Shown here in pieces: positions 1 through 5,112 of a DNA stretch of 8,114 nt. Each line of letters begins with the position of its first letter. Within the stretch, counting starts at the first letter, position 1. Source of the stretch: SW-9-67-25 sp964471665 (GTDB taxonomy: Archaea > Halobacteriota > Halobacteria > Halobacteriales > Haloarculaceae). The notes below the pieces were generated by a model that had not been told where the DNA came from, did not search any database, and was given only the letters and a program-made list of their open reading frames with translations. The stretch covers positions 1 through 8,114 of the forward strand of contig CAYYHG010000130.1 of assembly GCA_964471665.1 (NCBI GenBank), given 5' to 3'. Both the position numbers and the translations under genes were made by a program.

Positions 1-4
1 GTAG

Positions 5-868
5 CTATCGGCTACGGCCCACAGCCAGGAGCGCACCGATCACCACCCCGAGCACGACGACTCCGAGGAGGACGGCGACGCTCTCGAAGGCGGTGAGCTG
101 TGTCCCGAGGTCCGTCGCTGTCCCGCCGGTCCCGGACACCACGCCGGATCCCGAACCGACGAGAGAGCGAACCAGTGAGGAAAGCACCGTGTCCCGACCC
201 TGGAGAGCGAGCCAGCCCTGGTGGATGACGACCACTGCTGCGGAGATCCCACCGGCCAGTCGCACGTACTGGTGGAGCGGAAACGCGTCGCGCCGGGACT
301 CGCGACCGACCACACCGCCGGCACTCGCGACGCCGTCCGTCTGGACCCCGTCCCGGAGCGGACCGGTGACGAGATACCGCCAGGCGGCCCGCGAGGCCGG
401 ATATCTCCCGTAGTGTGTCCCGCCGACCGCGAGAAGCGAAATCGCGAGCAGGGCGAGCGCTCCCTGCTTGTCCGCGACCTCGCGTGGCCGCCGGAGTCCA
501 CGCAGGAGGAGCGCAATTGCCCCGACAGTCACGGCGACGGCGCCACTGAGAGTGAGCCAGACGGAGGCGACTGTCGAGGTGATCCCCGTCGTCGATCCGG
601 ACAGGATCCCGGAGACGACGAACACCCCGAGCGCAGCGGCGGTCACGGTCCGGGTTCGGGACCGGATCCGATCCAGGCGACCGGCACTCTCCCACTCCTC
701 GAGCAGTTCCACTGCCCGCTGGCGGAGCGCCTGCTTGTCGACCTGGAACTCGGGTTCGTCGCTGGAACCGTCGACCGAGACGAGAGTGGTGTCTGTGACA
801 CTCCTGGCACCCTCCCTCTCCTGGCGCGCTGTGCTGTCACTGGCGTCTCGTTTCCGTCTGTCACTCAC
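5..868 (-). CDS. Hypothetical multi-pass membrane protein
   Basis: I do not recognise this 287-aa protein. It has a polar, charged N-terminal segment (about residues 1-70) containing a likely helix (residues 43-62, rich in Leu, Glu and Arg). Hydrophobic stretches suitable for membrane spans follow at about 75-91, 97-123, 136-150, 203-222 and 260-284, and the protein ends in the basic tail GRSR. Between the third and fourth spans is a loop rich in Gly, Arg and Asp, so the fold is probably four or five spans with a cytoplasmic N-terminus. The reading frame stays open far upstream (to about 1456) through the 80-bp repeat. I chose the GTG at 868 because GAGGTGA lies 7 nt before it, an excellent Shine-Dalgarno match, and because the upstream translation is low-complexity and unlike a haloarchaeal protein. 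No function can be assigned. The nearby repeat may supply its promoter (inference). Confidence 0.72.
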   Translation of the reverse strand: MSDRRKRDASDSTARQEREGARSVTDTTLVSVDGSSDEPEFQVDKQALRQRAVELLEEWESAGRLDRIRSRTRTVTAAALGVFVVSGILSGSTTGITSTVASVWLTLSGAVAVTVGAIALLLRGLRRPREVADKQGALALLAISLLAVGGTHYGRYPASRAAWRYLVTGPLRDGVQTDGVASAGGVVGRESRRDAFPLHQYVRLAGGISAAVVVIHQGWLALQGRDTVLSSLVRSLVGSGSGVVSGTGGTATDLGTQLTAFESVAVLLGVVVLGVVIGALLAVGRSR

Positions 869-871
869 TGT

Positions 872-882
872 TCTGTCACCTC
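872..882 (-). promoter_or_regulatory. Shine-Dalgarno site for the membrane protein
   Basis: On the minus strand GAGGTGA occurs 7 nt before the GTG at 868. Strong Shine-Dalgarno matches are uncommon ahead of haloarchaeal first genes, which are often leaderless. This one therefore decides the start and implies a transcript with a 5' leader, so the promoter should lie further upstream, near or inside the 80-bp repeat. Confidence 0.55.
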
Positions 883-923
883 GAACGTTCGTCTGTGCCG
901 TTCCTGGGGCCCAGCCGCGATTA

Positions 924-1003
924 ATACTGTCGGCTATAAGCCCGTGAGCAGTATCGGCACCCCGGGGTGCCGAATATCTCCACGAAGTTATAGCCGACAG
1001 TAT
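924..1003. repeat. 80-bp palindromic repeat element, copy 1
   Basis: This element is an interrupted palindrome centred at 963/964. The terminal arms are a perfect 16-bp inverted repeat (ATACTGTCGGCTATAA at 924-939 and its complement at 988-1003). The core is a perfect 20-bp palindrome at 954-973. The two 14-nt segments between arm and core pair only partly. A second copy of exactly the same length lies at 6523-6602, with 62 of 80 positions identical by hand alignment. There is no open reading frame inside and no clear target-site duplication. The form suggests a miniature inverted-repeat transposable element (MITE) or a REP-like palindrome. From memory, similar palindromes are scattered between genes in haloarchaeal genomes, but I cannot name the family. 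It lies 55 bp upstream of the membrane-protein start. Confidence 0.85.
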
Positions 1004-1022
1004 AAATCCGTCGCCTGGGTGT

Positions 1023-1223
1023 TCAAGCAGGGCTGTCACCCGGAAGGCGTTCGACGCCGGGTACTCGACCACCGAGGACGGCACTGGCCCCGCGCTCGCT
1101 CTCAAAATCGATGGTGTCGAGGGCGGCAGTCGGAGACAAAAGTGTCCGGATGTCTTCGGCGGTGAGGGCGTCACCTTCGGCCAGGTCGGGCTCTCTCCAA
1201 CCGGAAGTATCATGCGATTGTCA
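1023..1223 (-). pseudogene. Possible eroded coding remnant downstream of ogg
   Basis: Directly after the TAG of the glycosylase, the same minus-strand frame meets one further stop (TGA) and then stays open for about 65 codons to a TGA at 1023-1025. The translation (including GWREPDLAEGDALTAEDIRT and later LDTIDFESERGASAVLGG) is acidic and looks like haloarchaeal protein. There is no ATG, GTG or upstream promoter in the frame, and the glycosylase already ends where its family normally ends. It could be the 3' remnant of a lost gene whose decay is linked to the repeat 20 bp further on. It could equally be non-coding DNA whose high GC content keeps the frame open. I did not recognise a family. 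Confidence 0.25.
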
Positions 1224-2123
1224 CTATACGTCGATGCTGCCCGTTCTGAGCGCGTGGAACACGTACGTCTGTGCGTAGCCGGCGTACGTGCCGCCGAACC
1301 GGTCACGGATGGCCCGCGAGGTTTCCGTGTAGGATCCGCAGTCACAGTCGGGATAGTACTCGGCGATAGTCTTGCGGATCCAGGTGTCGAGCGGGACGGC
1401 CTCGAGAAACCCCAGCGAAAACAGGCACACGCAGTCGGCAACCTTCTGGCCGACACCGACGAAACTCGTGAGAAACTCGCGGGCGTCCTCGTAGGACAAC
1501 TCCCCCGCGTCGGCGGGATCGGCCTCGCCCGTCGCGACCATCTCGGCCGTCCGTTCGACGTAGGGGGCGCGATACCCGAGGTTCAGCCCGCGTAACTCCG
1601 CCTCGCTGGCGGCTGCGAGCTGTTCGGGCGTCGGATACGCGTGGTAGGTTTCCCCACGTAACTCGACAGGTGTCCCGAAGGCCGTCCGGAGAGACTGTTG
1701 CATCCCGTGGATCCGGGCGACGCGCATCTGGGCCGAACAGATAAACGAGACGAGCGCGCCGAACGGCGGATCCCGGACCAGGCGCATCCCCGGGTAGGCG
1801 TCGTACGCGGCCGAAACGAGGCCCTCGTCGCCGGTCGCGACCCGGATCGCGGGCAGGTCGTCCGCGAGACGCAGTCGCCGCCGGAGGATCGGTTCGGCGT
1901 CGACTGTGGACTCCCACTCCAGCCGTCCGTCGCGCTGTCGAACCCGGAGGACCACGGGCTCCCCGCCTGCGCGCGCGGTCGTCAAGTACCAACCGTCGCT
2001 GTCGGCGTCTTCGTAGTCGCGGCCGTCGGCACGCCACCACAGATACGACTGGCCACTCTCGATAGTCGACTGGAGGTCGAGTCCGCCGGCCAGCGACGCG
2101 GTGTCTATCTCGCCACGCTCCAT
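1224..2123 (-). CDS. ogg: 8-oxoguanine DNA glycosylase / AP lyase (OGG1-like, HhH-GPD)
   Basis: This bifunctional base-excision repair enzyme removes 8-oxoguanine from DNA and nicks the abasic site. The 299-aa protein aligns by eye with eukaryotic OGG1. An N-terminal beta domain (about 1-115) carries GQSYLWW (24-30), corresponding to the OGG1 GQSFRW region. The segment SFICSAQMRVARIHGM (126-141) matches the OGG1 'FICSSNNNIARI' strand and helix. The helix-hairpin-helix with Gly/Pro and catalytic Asp follows as LTSFVGVGQKVADC (218-231) and AVPLDTW (242-248). Lys227 is the Schiff-base lysine (K249 in human OGG1) and Asp246 the catalytic aspartate (D268). The length is normal for a haloarchaeal member, and the ATG at 2123 begins a sensible N-terminus. 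It is divergent from the UPF0212 gene with 89 bp between the starts. Nothing indicates loss of activity. Confidence 0.93.
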   Translation of the reverse strand: MERGEIDTASLAGGLDLQSTIESGQSYLWWRADGRDYEDADSDGWYLTTARAGGEPVVLRVRQRDGRLEWESTVDAEPILRRRLRLADDLPAIRVATGDEGLVSAAYDAYPGMRLVRDPPFGALVSFICSAQMRVARIHGMQQSLRTAFGTPVELRGETYHAYPTPEQLAAASEAELRGLNLGYRAPYVERTAEMVATGEADPADAGELSYEDAREFLTSFVGVGQKVADCVCLFSLGFLEAVPLDTWIRKTIAEYYPDCDCGSYTETSRAIRDRFGGTYAGYAQTYVFHALRTGSIDV

Positions 2124-2180
2124 CGTCGAACCAGACGTGACCCAAATGCTTTGGCGTTTCGAGTCAGACCGCCGGGCTAA

Positions 2181-2191
2181 CCTTCATATTG
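2181..2191 (+). promoter_or_regulatory. Probable TATA box for the UPF0212 gene
   Basis: The sequence TTCATATT is centred about 26 nt before the ATG at 2213. That spacing places the transcription start at or next to the start codon, as in a leaderless haloarchaeal mRNA. There is no Shine-Dalgarno sequence before this ATG, which fits. The box is weak compared with the consensus, so this is an inference from position and composition. Confidence 0.4.
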
Positions 2192-2212
2192 CTCCCCTGG
2201 CAACCGTACCAT

Positions 2213-2680
2213 ATGAACTGCAGAGTTGTCGTCGAAGCTGCGGTCCCAGTATACGACGTGGAAACACCCGACGAGGCGGTCCGGATCGCCATCTCGAAGA
2301 CCGGCGAGATGCTCAACCCGGATCTCAACTACGTCGAAATAAACATGGGCGAGCGGGCCTGTCCCCACTGCGGCGAGGAACACGACCCCGCCTTCATCGC
2401 CGCCGACGAGAGCCTCGTCGCGCTCGAACTCGAGATGACCGTGTTCAACGTCGAGCGCGAGGAGCACGCCGCCCGCATCGCGCGCAAGGAGATCGGCCAG
2501 CGGCTGGAGAACATCCCCCTGGACGTCCTCGAGATCGAACAGCTCGACGGGGAAGACGAGGACGAAGACGAAGACGAGGAGGAGACCGAGGCCGACTTCG
2601 AGGAGGAGACCGAGGCGAGCCAGTCGACCGGGTCCGAGGACGACGTCCTGCCCGAGTTCGAAGAACTCATCGACGAGTAG
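2213..2680 (+). CDS. UPF0212 (DUF555) family protein with acidic C-terminal tail
   Basis: The first roughly 110 residues match the archaeal UPF0212 family as I remember it, including the opening MNCRVVVEAAVPVYDVET, the ISKTGEMLNPDLNYVEI segment and the AFIAADESLVALELEM segment. A CPHC motif at residues 50-53 (Cys50, Cys53) may bind a metal, perhaps with a partner Cys, His or second subunit. The family has no established function. Residues 111-155 are an extra, extremely acidic tail of Glu and Asp with a few Ser and Thr, likely disordered. Its DNA contains a 17-nt direct repeat 24 nt apart (2576-2592 and 2600-2616), so part of the tail arose by in-frame duplication (EEETEA twice). I chose ATG 2213, the conserved family N-terminus, over a TTG at 2189. 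The protein is 155 aa, and the gene is divergent from ogg and convergent with UPF0058. Confidence 0.9.
   Translation: MNCRVVVEAAVPVYDVETPDEAVRIAISKTGEMLNPDLNYVEINMGERACPHCGEEHDPAFIAADESLVALELEMTVFNVEREEHAARIARKEIGQRLENIPLDVLEIEQLDGEDEDEDEDEEETEADFEEETEASQSTGSEDDVLPEFEELIDE
2576..2616 (+). repeat. In-frame direct repeat in the acidic tail
   Basis: GAGGAGGAGACCGAGGC occurs at 2576-2592 and again, identically, at 2600-2616. The 24-nt offset equals 8 codons and keeps the frame. It encodes EEETEA twice, separated by Asp-Phe. This looks like recent slippage or unequal crossover in a GA-rich tract that codes for a tolerant, disordered acidic tail. Confidence 0.8.
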
Positions 2681-2706
2681 ACTGTTCTATGGAGCGGTTG
2701 TGTGCT

Positions 2707-2732
2707 GCCGTCGGCGGTCAGTAGGCGACGGC
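2707..2732. terminator. Hairpin between convergent UPF0212 and UPF0058 genes
   Basis: GCCGTCG (2707-2713) and CGACGGC (2726-2732) form a perfect 7-bp GC-rich inverted repeat with a 12-nt loop, placed midway between two converging genes. A run of five T on the minus strand (complement of 2745-2749) follows the UPF0058 stop by 5 nt. Archaeal termination depends mostly on T-tracts rather than hairpins, so the T-run is the more likely minus-strand terminator. The hairpin may protect or pause transcripts from either side. This is inference from placement. Confidence 0.4.
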
Positions 2733-2754
2733 GCTACGAAGCTGAAAAAGCGTA

Positions 2755-2991
2755 TCAGTCGGCAGCGGCCGAGACGCGTTCGATTTCTTCGGTTTCCATC
2801 TCGGTCGTAATATCGTTTGCGAGCGCGAAGACGGCAGCCTTGTGATCCGTTTTCGACTTGTGTATCGACGTCGGCTGGACGCCCAGTGCTGTGTAGTCCT
2901 CGTGGTCGATGGTCCCGCCTGTCTGCTCTTCGTAGTGGTTCTGTACCTGTGCGAGCAGACCGTGGAGATGAATCAACTCCTGCTTTTTCAT
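2755..2991 (-). CDS. UPF0058 family protein
   Basis: This 78-aa protein matches the archaeal UPF0058 family as I recall it. It begins with the helix KKQELIHLHGLLAQVQNHYE, and the middle contains LGVQPTSIHKSKTDHKAAVF (residues 36-55), the most conserved stretch of the family. The predicted fold is all-alpha. His8, His10, His44 and His50 are the polar residues most likely to bind a metal or partner, but the family function is unknown to me. I preferred the ATG at 2991 because AAGGTGA lies just before it. A GTG two codons upstream (2997) is an alternative, and a TATA box centred about 30 nt before the ATG would then make the transcript nearly leaderless. The gene stands alone, convergent with UPF0212 and separated from the mscS-like stop by over 200 bp. 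Confidence 0.88.
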   Translation of the reverse strand: MKKQELIHLHGLLAQVQNHYEEQTGGTIDHEDYTALGVQPTSIHKSKTDHKAAVFALANDITTEMETEEIERVSAAAD

Positions 2992-3016
2992 ATTCACCTT
3001 GCTCTAACAACCGGAG

Positions 3017-3039
3017 GCATATAGTAGTACTCTGAGTAC
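3017..3039 (-). promoter_or_regulatory. UPF0058 promoter with adjoining 13-bp palindrome
   Basis: On the minus strand CTATATGC (complement of 3017-3024) is a good TATA box about 30 nt before the ATG. Immediately upstream, where the TFB-recognition element and an activator or repressor would sit, is the perfect palindrome GTACTC-T-GAGTAC (3027-3039). A GTTAAC palindrome follows at 3041-3046. The arrangement suggests a dimeric regulator binding next to the TATA box (inference). Confidence 0.45.
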
Positions 3040-3144
3040 CGTTAACATATTTCTCTCTGAATCGCCCAGTCAGCGCCTCTACTCCCGGTCTGGTTCGCGC
3101 TCGGAGGTCAAAACCGTGACAATCAACTGTCTGCTGTCGAACAA

Positions 3145-3212
3145 TTGCTGTCGTTCTGTCCCGGATCGGCCGCCGGACAACCCGCGGTCGGCCCGAAAAG
3201 TAGCGACAGCAA
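3145..3212. repeat. Inverted repeat just downstream of the MscS gene
   Basis: TTGCTGTCG (3145-3153) and CGACAGCAA (3204-3212) form a perfect 9-bp inverted repeat around a 50-nt GC-rich interior that could fold further. On the transcribed minus strand it starts 7 nt after the MscS stop codon. It may end or stabilise the dacZ-mscS mRNA. The rest of the gap up to the UPF0058 promoter (about 3047-3219) shows no gene or other structure that I can support. Confidence 0.35.
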
Positions 3213-3219
3213 GCCGTCT

Positions 3220-4008
3220 TCACTCGCGGACGCGAACGACACCGGAACGCAGGACCTTCTGGTTGGGAATGATGTACTCCTCGCCGTCGTCTTCGACGTG
3301 CGTGACGAACATATCGACTTCCTGGACGATGCCGCGTTTGCCGTCGATCTCGATCTTGTCGCCGATGGCGTACGGTTCCGCCAGCAGGAGGTAGACCCCG
3401 GCAGCACTGGCCGCAAGCAGATCCTTGAACGCGAGGCCCGACAGAAAAACCAGCCCGAAGGCGTACGCTCCGAGCAACACGAGCAGGGCGCCCGTATCGA
3501 CGCCGACCTGGCCGAGCGCGATGAGCGCGGCGATGTAGAAGATGCTGTACTTGACGAGTTCGGGGAGAATGCCCGCCTCGGGGAGTTTGACGCTGCGCAG
3601 CCGCTCGCTCACGACGAGTCTGGCCTTGTCCCCGGCGATGAGTCCGACAATGAGCGCCAGCACGGCGACGAACAGGCGCGGGAGATAGCCGGTGAAACGC
3701 GACCAGAACATTTCGACACGCAACAGGTCGGCGAACTGGAGGGCGAGGATGATGGCCCCGATGTAGACGAACAGACCCGCGAGCGTGGCGACGATCCCCA
3801 CCGTGGAGGTGCCGAAACCCCGGGCCGAGCGTTCGAACGGCGTTCCCTCGACCGCCTCCGTGATTCCGGCACGGTCGGAGAACCGGTGGACCCACCGCCA
3901 GGTGTAGTAGGCCAGGACCAGCCCCACGAGGAGGATCAGAATCGCGACCGCGAAGGCCGTCTCTCTAGAGAAGAGACTGCGCAACAGTTCGACCCAGTCG
4001 AACTGCAT
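3220..4008 (-). CDS. Small-conductance mechanosensitive channel (MscS family), short form
   Basis: This membrane channel of the MscS superfamily would open under membrane tension to release solutes during hypo-osmotic shock. The 262-aa protein has membrane spans at about 17-36, 68-91, 107-125 and 150-167. A pore-lining helix with small residues follows (172-192: GALLVLLGAYAFGLVFLSG), then FKDLLAASAAGVYLLLAEPYAIGDKIEI (194-221), which corresponds to the TM3b-to-beta-domain junction of E. coli MscS (LAAGV, RPF, G). The Sm-like beta domain runs to YIIPNQKVLRSGVV (245-258; E. coli has VIPNGKI here). The protein stops right after this domain, so the C-terminal alpha/beta cage of classical MscS seems to be missing. 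The ATG shares one base with the dacZ stop (TGATG), which implies one transcript and coupled translation. Confidence 0.9.
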   Translation of the reverse strand: MQFDWVELLRSLFSRETAFAVAILILLVGLVLAYYTWRWVHRFSDRAGITEAVEGTPFERSARGFGTSTVGIVATLAGLFVYIGAIILALQFADLLRVEMFWSRFTGYLPRLFVAVLALIVGLIAGDKARLVVSERLRSVKLPEAGILPELVKYSIFYIAALIALGQVGVDTGALLVLLGAYAFGLVFLSGLAFKDLLAASAAGVYLLLAEPYAIGDKIEIDGKRGIVQEVDMFVTHVEDDGEEYIIPNQKVLRSGVVRVRE

Positions 4009-4817
4009 CAGTACTCCTCCGGGTCGAGTTCGAACACGATTTCGCCCCCTTTGAACGCCCTGACCATGCCATCGCTCTCCGAGAGGACGATCGCGATGGC
4101 GTTCGTATCGCGGGAGATGGCTCCCCCGGCCATGTGGCGTGCGCCCAGCCCCTTGGGCATGTCGACACCCTCTGCGGAGGGTTCGAGGTACCGGTAGGCC
4201 GAGACGATCTTCCCCGAGTCGGAGATGATGAAAGCGCCGTCGAGCCGGGAGAACTCCTTGAGCATCACGTTCACGATCGGATCGCCGACGTGGACGTGGG
4301 ACTTCTCGAAGGGGTTGTACGACAGCGGCCGGGACTTGTTCATCACCTTGCCGGCGTCGCCGACGACGAACAGCGCCCCGACGGGCTTGCCCTTCTGTCC
4401 TTTCTTGCCGAGTTCGATCGCCACCTCGAAGACGTCTCTGACGACCGACGGTTCCGCCCGCGAGTTGACGAACAGGTCGTACAACCCCGTTCGCGTGAAC
4501 TCCGACACACTGACGCGTATCGCGGCGTCTGTCCCGTTATCGAAGACACTGGTGGCACAGACGACGGTCTGTTCAGCCTCCACCAGGCCCCGATCCAGCG
4601 CCCCCTCGACGCCGAACCGCACCCGCCCGGTCACGTCGGTGAACTCCAGTGGCAGATCGACGAACTGCTCTGCCCCCACGTCGTTCTCCTGGGCGACGAC
4701 GATGACCGGAAGGGCCGCGTCGTCGAACTGGTCGACCGTTGCGATCTTCGGCGAGAACAGGAGAACCGCGTCGACGTCGGCGACGATGTCGTCGAGCAGA
4801 GCGTCCAGCGCACTCAT
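4008..4817 (-). CDS. dacZ: Diadenylate cyclase DacZ (c-di-AMP synthase)
   Basis: DacZ condenses two ATP into the second messenger cyclic di-AMP, which in bacteria and haloarchaea is tied to osmotic homeostasis. The 269-aa protein has an N-terminal alpha/beta domain (about 1-115), resembling the pyruvate-kinase-like domain described for archaeal DacZ, followed by the DisA_N cyclase domain (about 118-262). Visible motifs are GKPVGALFVVGD (143-154), DGAFIISDSG (193-202, the catalytic DGA) and GARHMAGGAIS (225-235). The last corresponds to the RHR motif of bacterial enzymes but reads Arg-His-Met here. SESDGMVRAFKGG follows. The start is the ATG at 4817. A TTTTAAG box about 45 nt upstream (complement of 4861-4867) could be its promoter, giving a short leader. 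The MscS-like gene follows with a one-base overlap. I recall the same pairing in Haloferax volcanii. Confidence 0.94.
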   Translation of the reverse strand: MSALDALLDDIVADVDAVLLFSPKIATVDQFDDAALPVIVVAQENDVGAEQFVDLPLEFTDVTGRVRFGVEGALDRGLVEAEQTVVCATSVFDNGTDAAIRVSVSEFTRTGLYDLFVNSRAEPSVVRDVFEVAIELGKKGQKGKPVGALFVVGDAGKVMNKSRPLSYNPFEKSHVHVGDPIVNVMLKEFSRLDGAFIISDSGKIVSAYRYLEPSAEGVDMPKGLGARHMAGGAISRDTNAIAIVLSESDGMVRAFKGGEIVFELDPEEY

Positions 4818-4858
4818 TATTGTATCGACTCAACAGACAGAAAAAAGCCTTGTGGCAC

Positions 4859-4868
4859 TCTTAAAACC
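4859..4868 (-). promoter_or_regulatory. Possible TATA box for the dacZ-mscS operon
   Basis: The minus strand reads GGTTTTAAG (complement of 4860-4868) about 45 nt before the dacZ ATG. A start site about 25 nt downstream would leave a leader of roughly 20 nt. That leader region also carries a T6 run (complement of 4841-4846), which could instead act as a terminator for the small gene upstream. Assignment is by position and sequence only. Confidence 0.3.
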
Positions 4869-4893
4869 AAAACTACGCCCTGCAGCGTGACGT

Positions 4894-5055
4894 CTAGCTG
4901 TGTCGACGAACGCGGACGTAGACCGGGCCGCGCCGGCGGACGAGGTTCGTCAGGAACCGCTCGACGCGACCGGGGGTCGTCGACAGGGAGGGCATCCCAG
5001 GCATGTAGTAGTCGAAATCGCTCTGCTCCGTCGTCTCGTCTTGCTTCTCTGTCAT
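4894..5055 (-). CDS. Hypothetical 53-aa protein, acidic head and basic tail
   Basis: I do not recognise this protein. Residues 1-17 are acidic and polar (MTEKQDETTEQSDFDYY), followed by a Pro/Gly/Met turn (MPGMPSLSTTPG, 18-29). The end is strongly basic (30-53: ten Arg and one His, including LVRRRG and VYVRVRRHS). A basic end is unusual in a haloarchaeal proteome and hints at contact with RNA, DNA or another protein. Evidence that it is real: a strong TATA box (complement of 5081-5091) centred about 31 nt before the ATG, high GC at codon third positions, and a defined stop before the dacZ promoter. A GTG seven codons upstream (5076) is less likely because it would lie within the presumed 5' end of the transcript. 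Its stop is 76 bp upstream of the dacZ start on the same strand, so read-through into dacZ is possible. Confidence 0.55.
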   Translation of the reverse strand: MTEKQDETTEQSDFDYYMPGMPSLSTTPGRVERFLTNLVRRRGPVYVRVRRHS

Positions 5056-5078
5056 ACATATACAGATATGCTCCACAT

Positions 5079-5094
5079 CTTTTTAAATATATCG
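5079..5094 (-). promoter_or_regulatory. TATA/BRE promoter of the 53-aa gene
   Basis: The minus strand reads TCGATATATTTAAAAAG, a close match to a haloarchaeal BRE and TATA box, centred about 31 nt before the ATG at 5055. The expected start of transcription would be only a few bases before the start codon, so the mRNA would be essentially leaderless. Confidence 0.55.
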
Positions 5095-5112
5095 AAATAA
5101 ACTTGGCTAAAG

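Noticed and set aside
1..15. Small GTAGC/GCTAC inverted repeat over the membrane-protein stop codon
   Set aside because: A 5-bp stem with a 5-nt loop at the window edge is expected by chance and the flank cannot be seen.
924..1003. Intrinsic terminator or a CRISPR repeat as an explanation for the 80-bp palindrome
   Set aside because: There is no T-run at either end, it lies upstream of one gene rather than only downstream of genes, and two isolated copies 5.6 kb apart are not an array.
869..1456. Open reading frame extending the membrane protein upstream by 196 codons through repeat copy 1 and into ogg
   Set aside because: The translation is Arg/Ser/Pro-rich antisense-like sequence, crosses a repeat, and overlaps a well-supported gene on the same strand. 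A strong Shine-Dalgarno and GTG at 868 give a better start.
2687..3895. Minus-strand open frame of 402 codons spanning UPF0058, the intergenic gap and part of the MscS gene
   Set aside because: The translation is dominated by Arg, Pro and Gly, typical of an out-of-frame reading of haloarchaeal DNA, and it overlaps two recognised genes in another frame.
3145..4197. Plus-strand open frame of 350 codons opposite the MscS and dacZ genes
   Set aside because: It is antisense to two recognised, motif-bearing proteins. High GC content suppresses stops in opposite frames, and its translation resembles no family.
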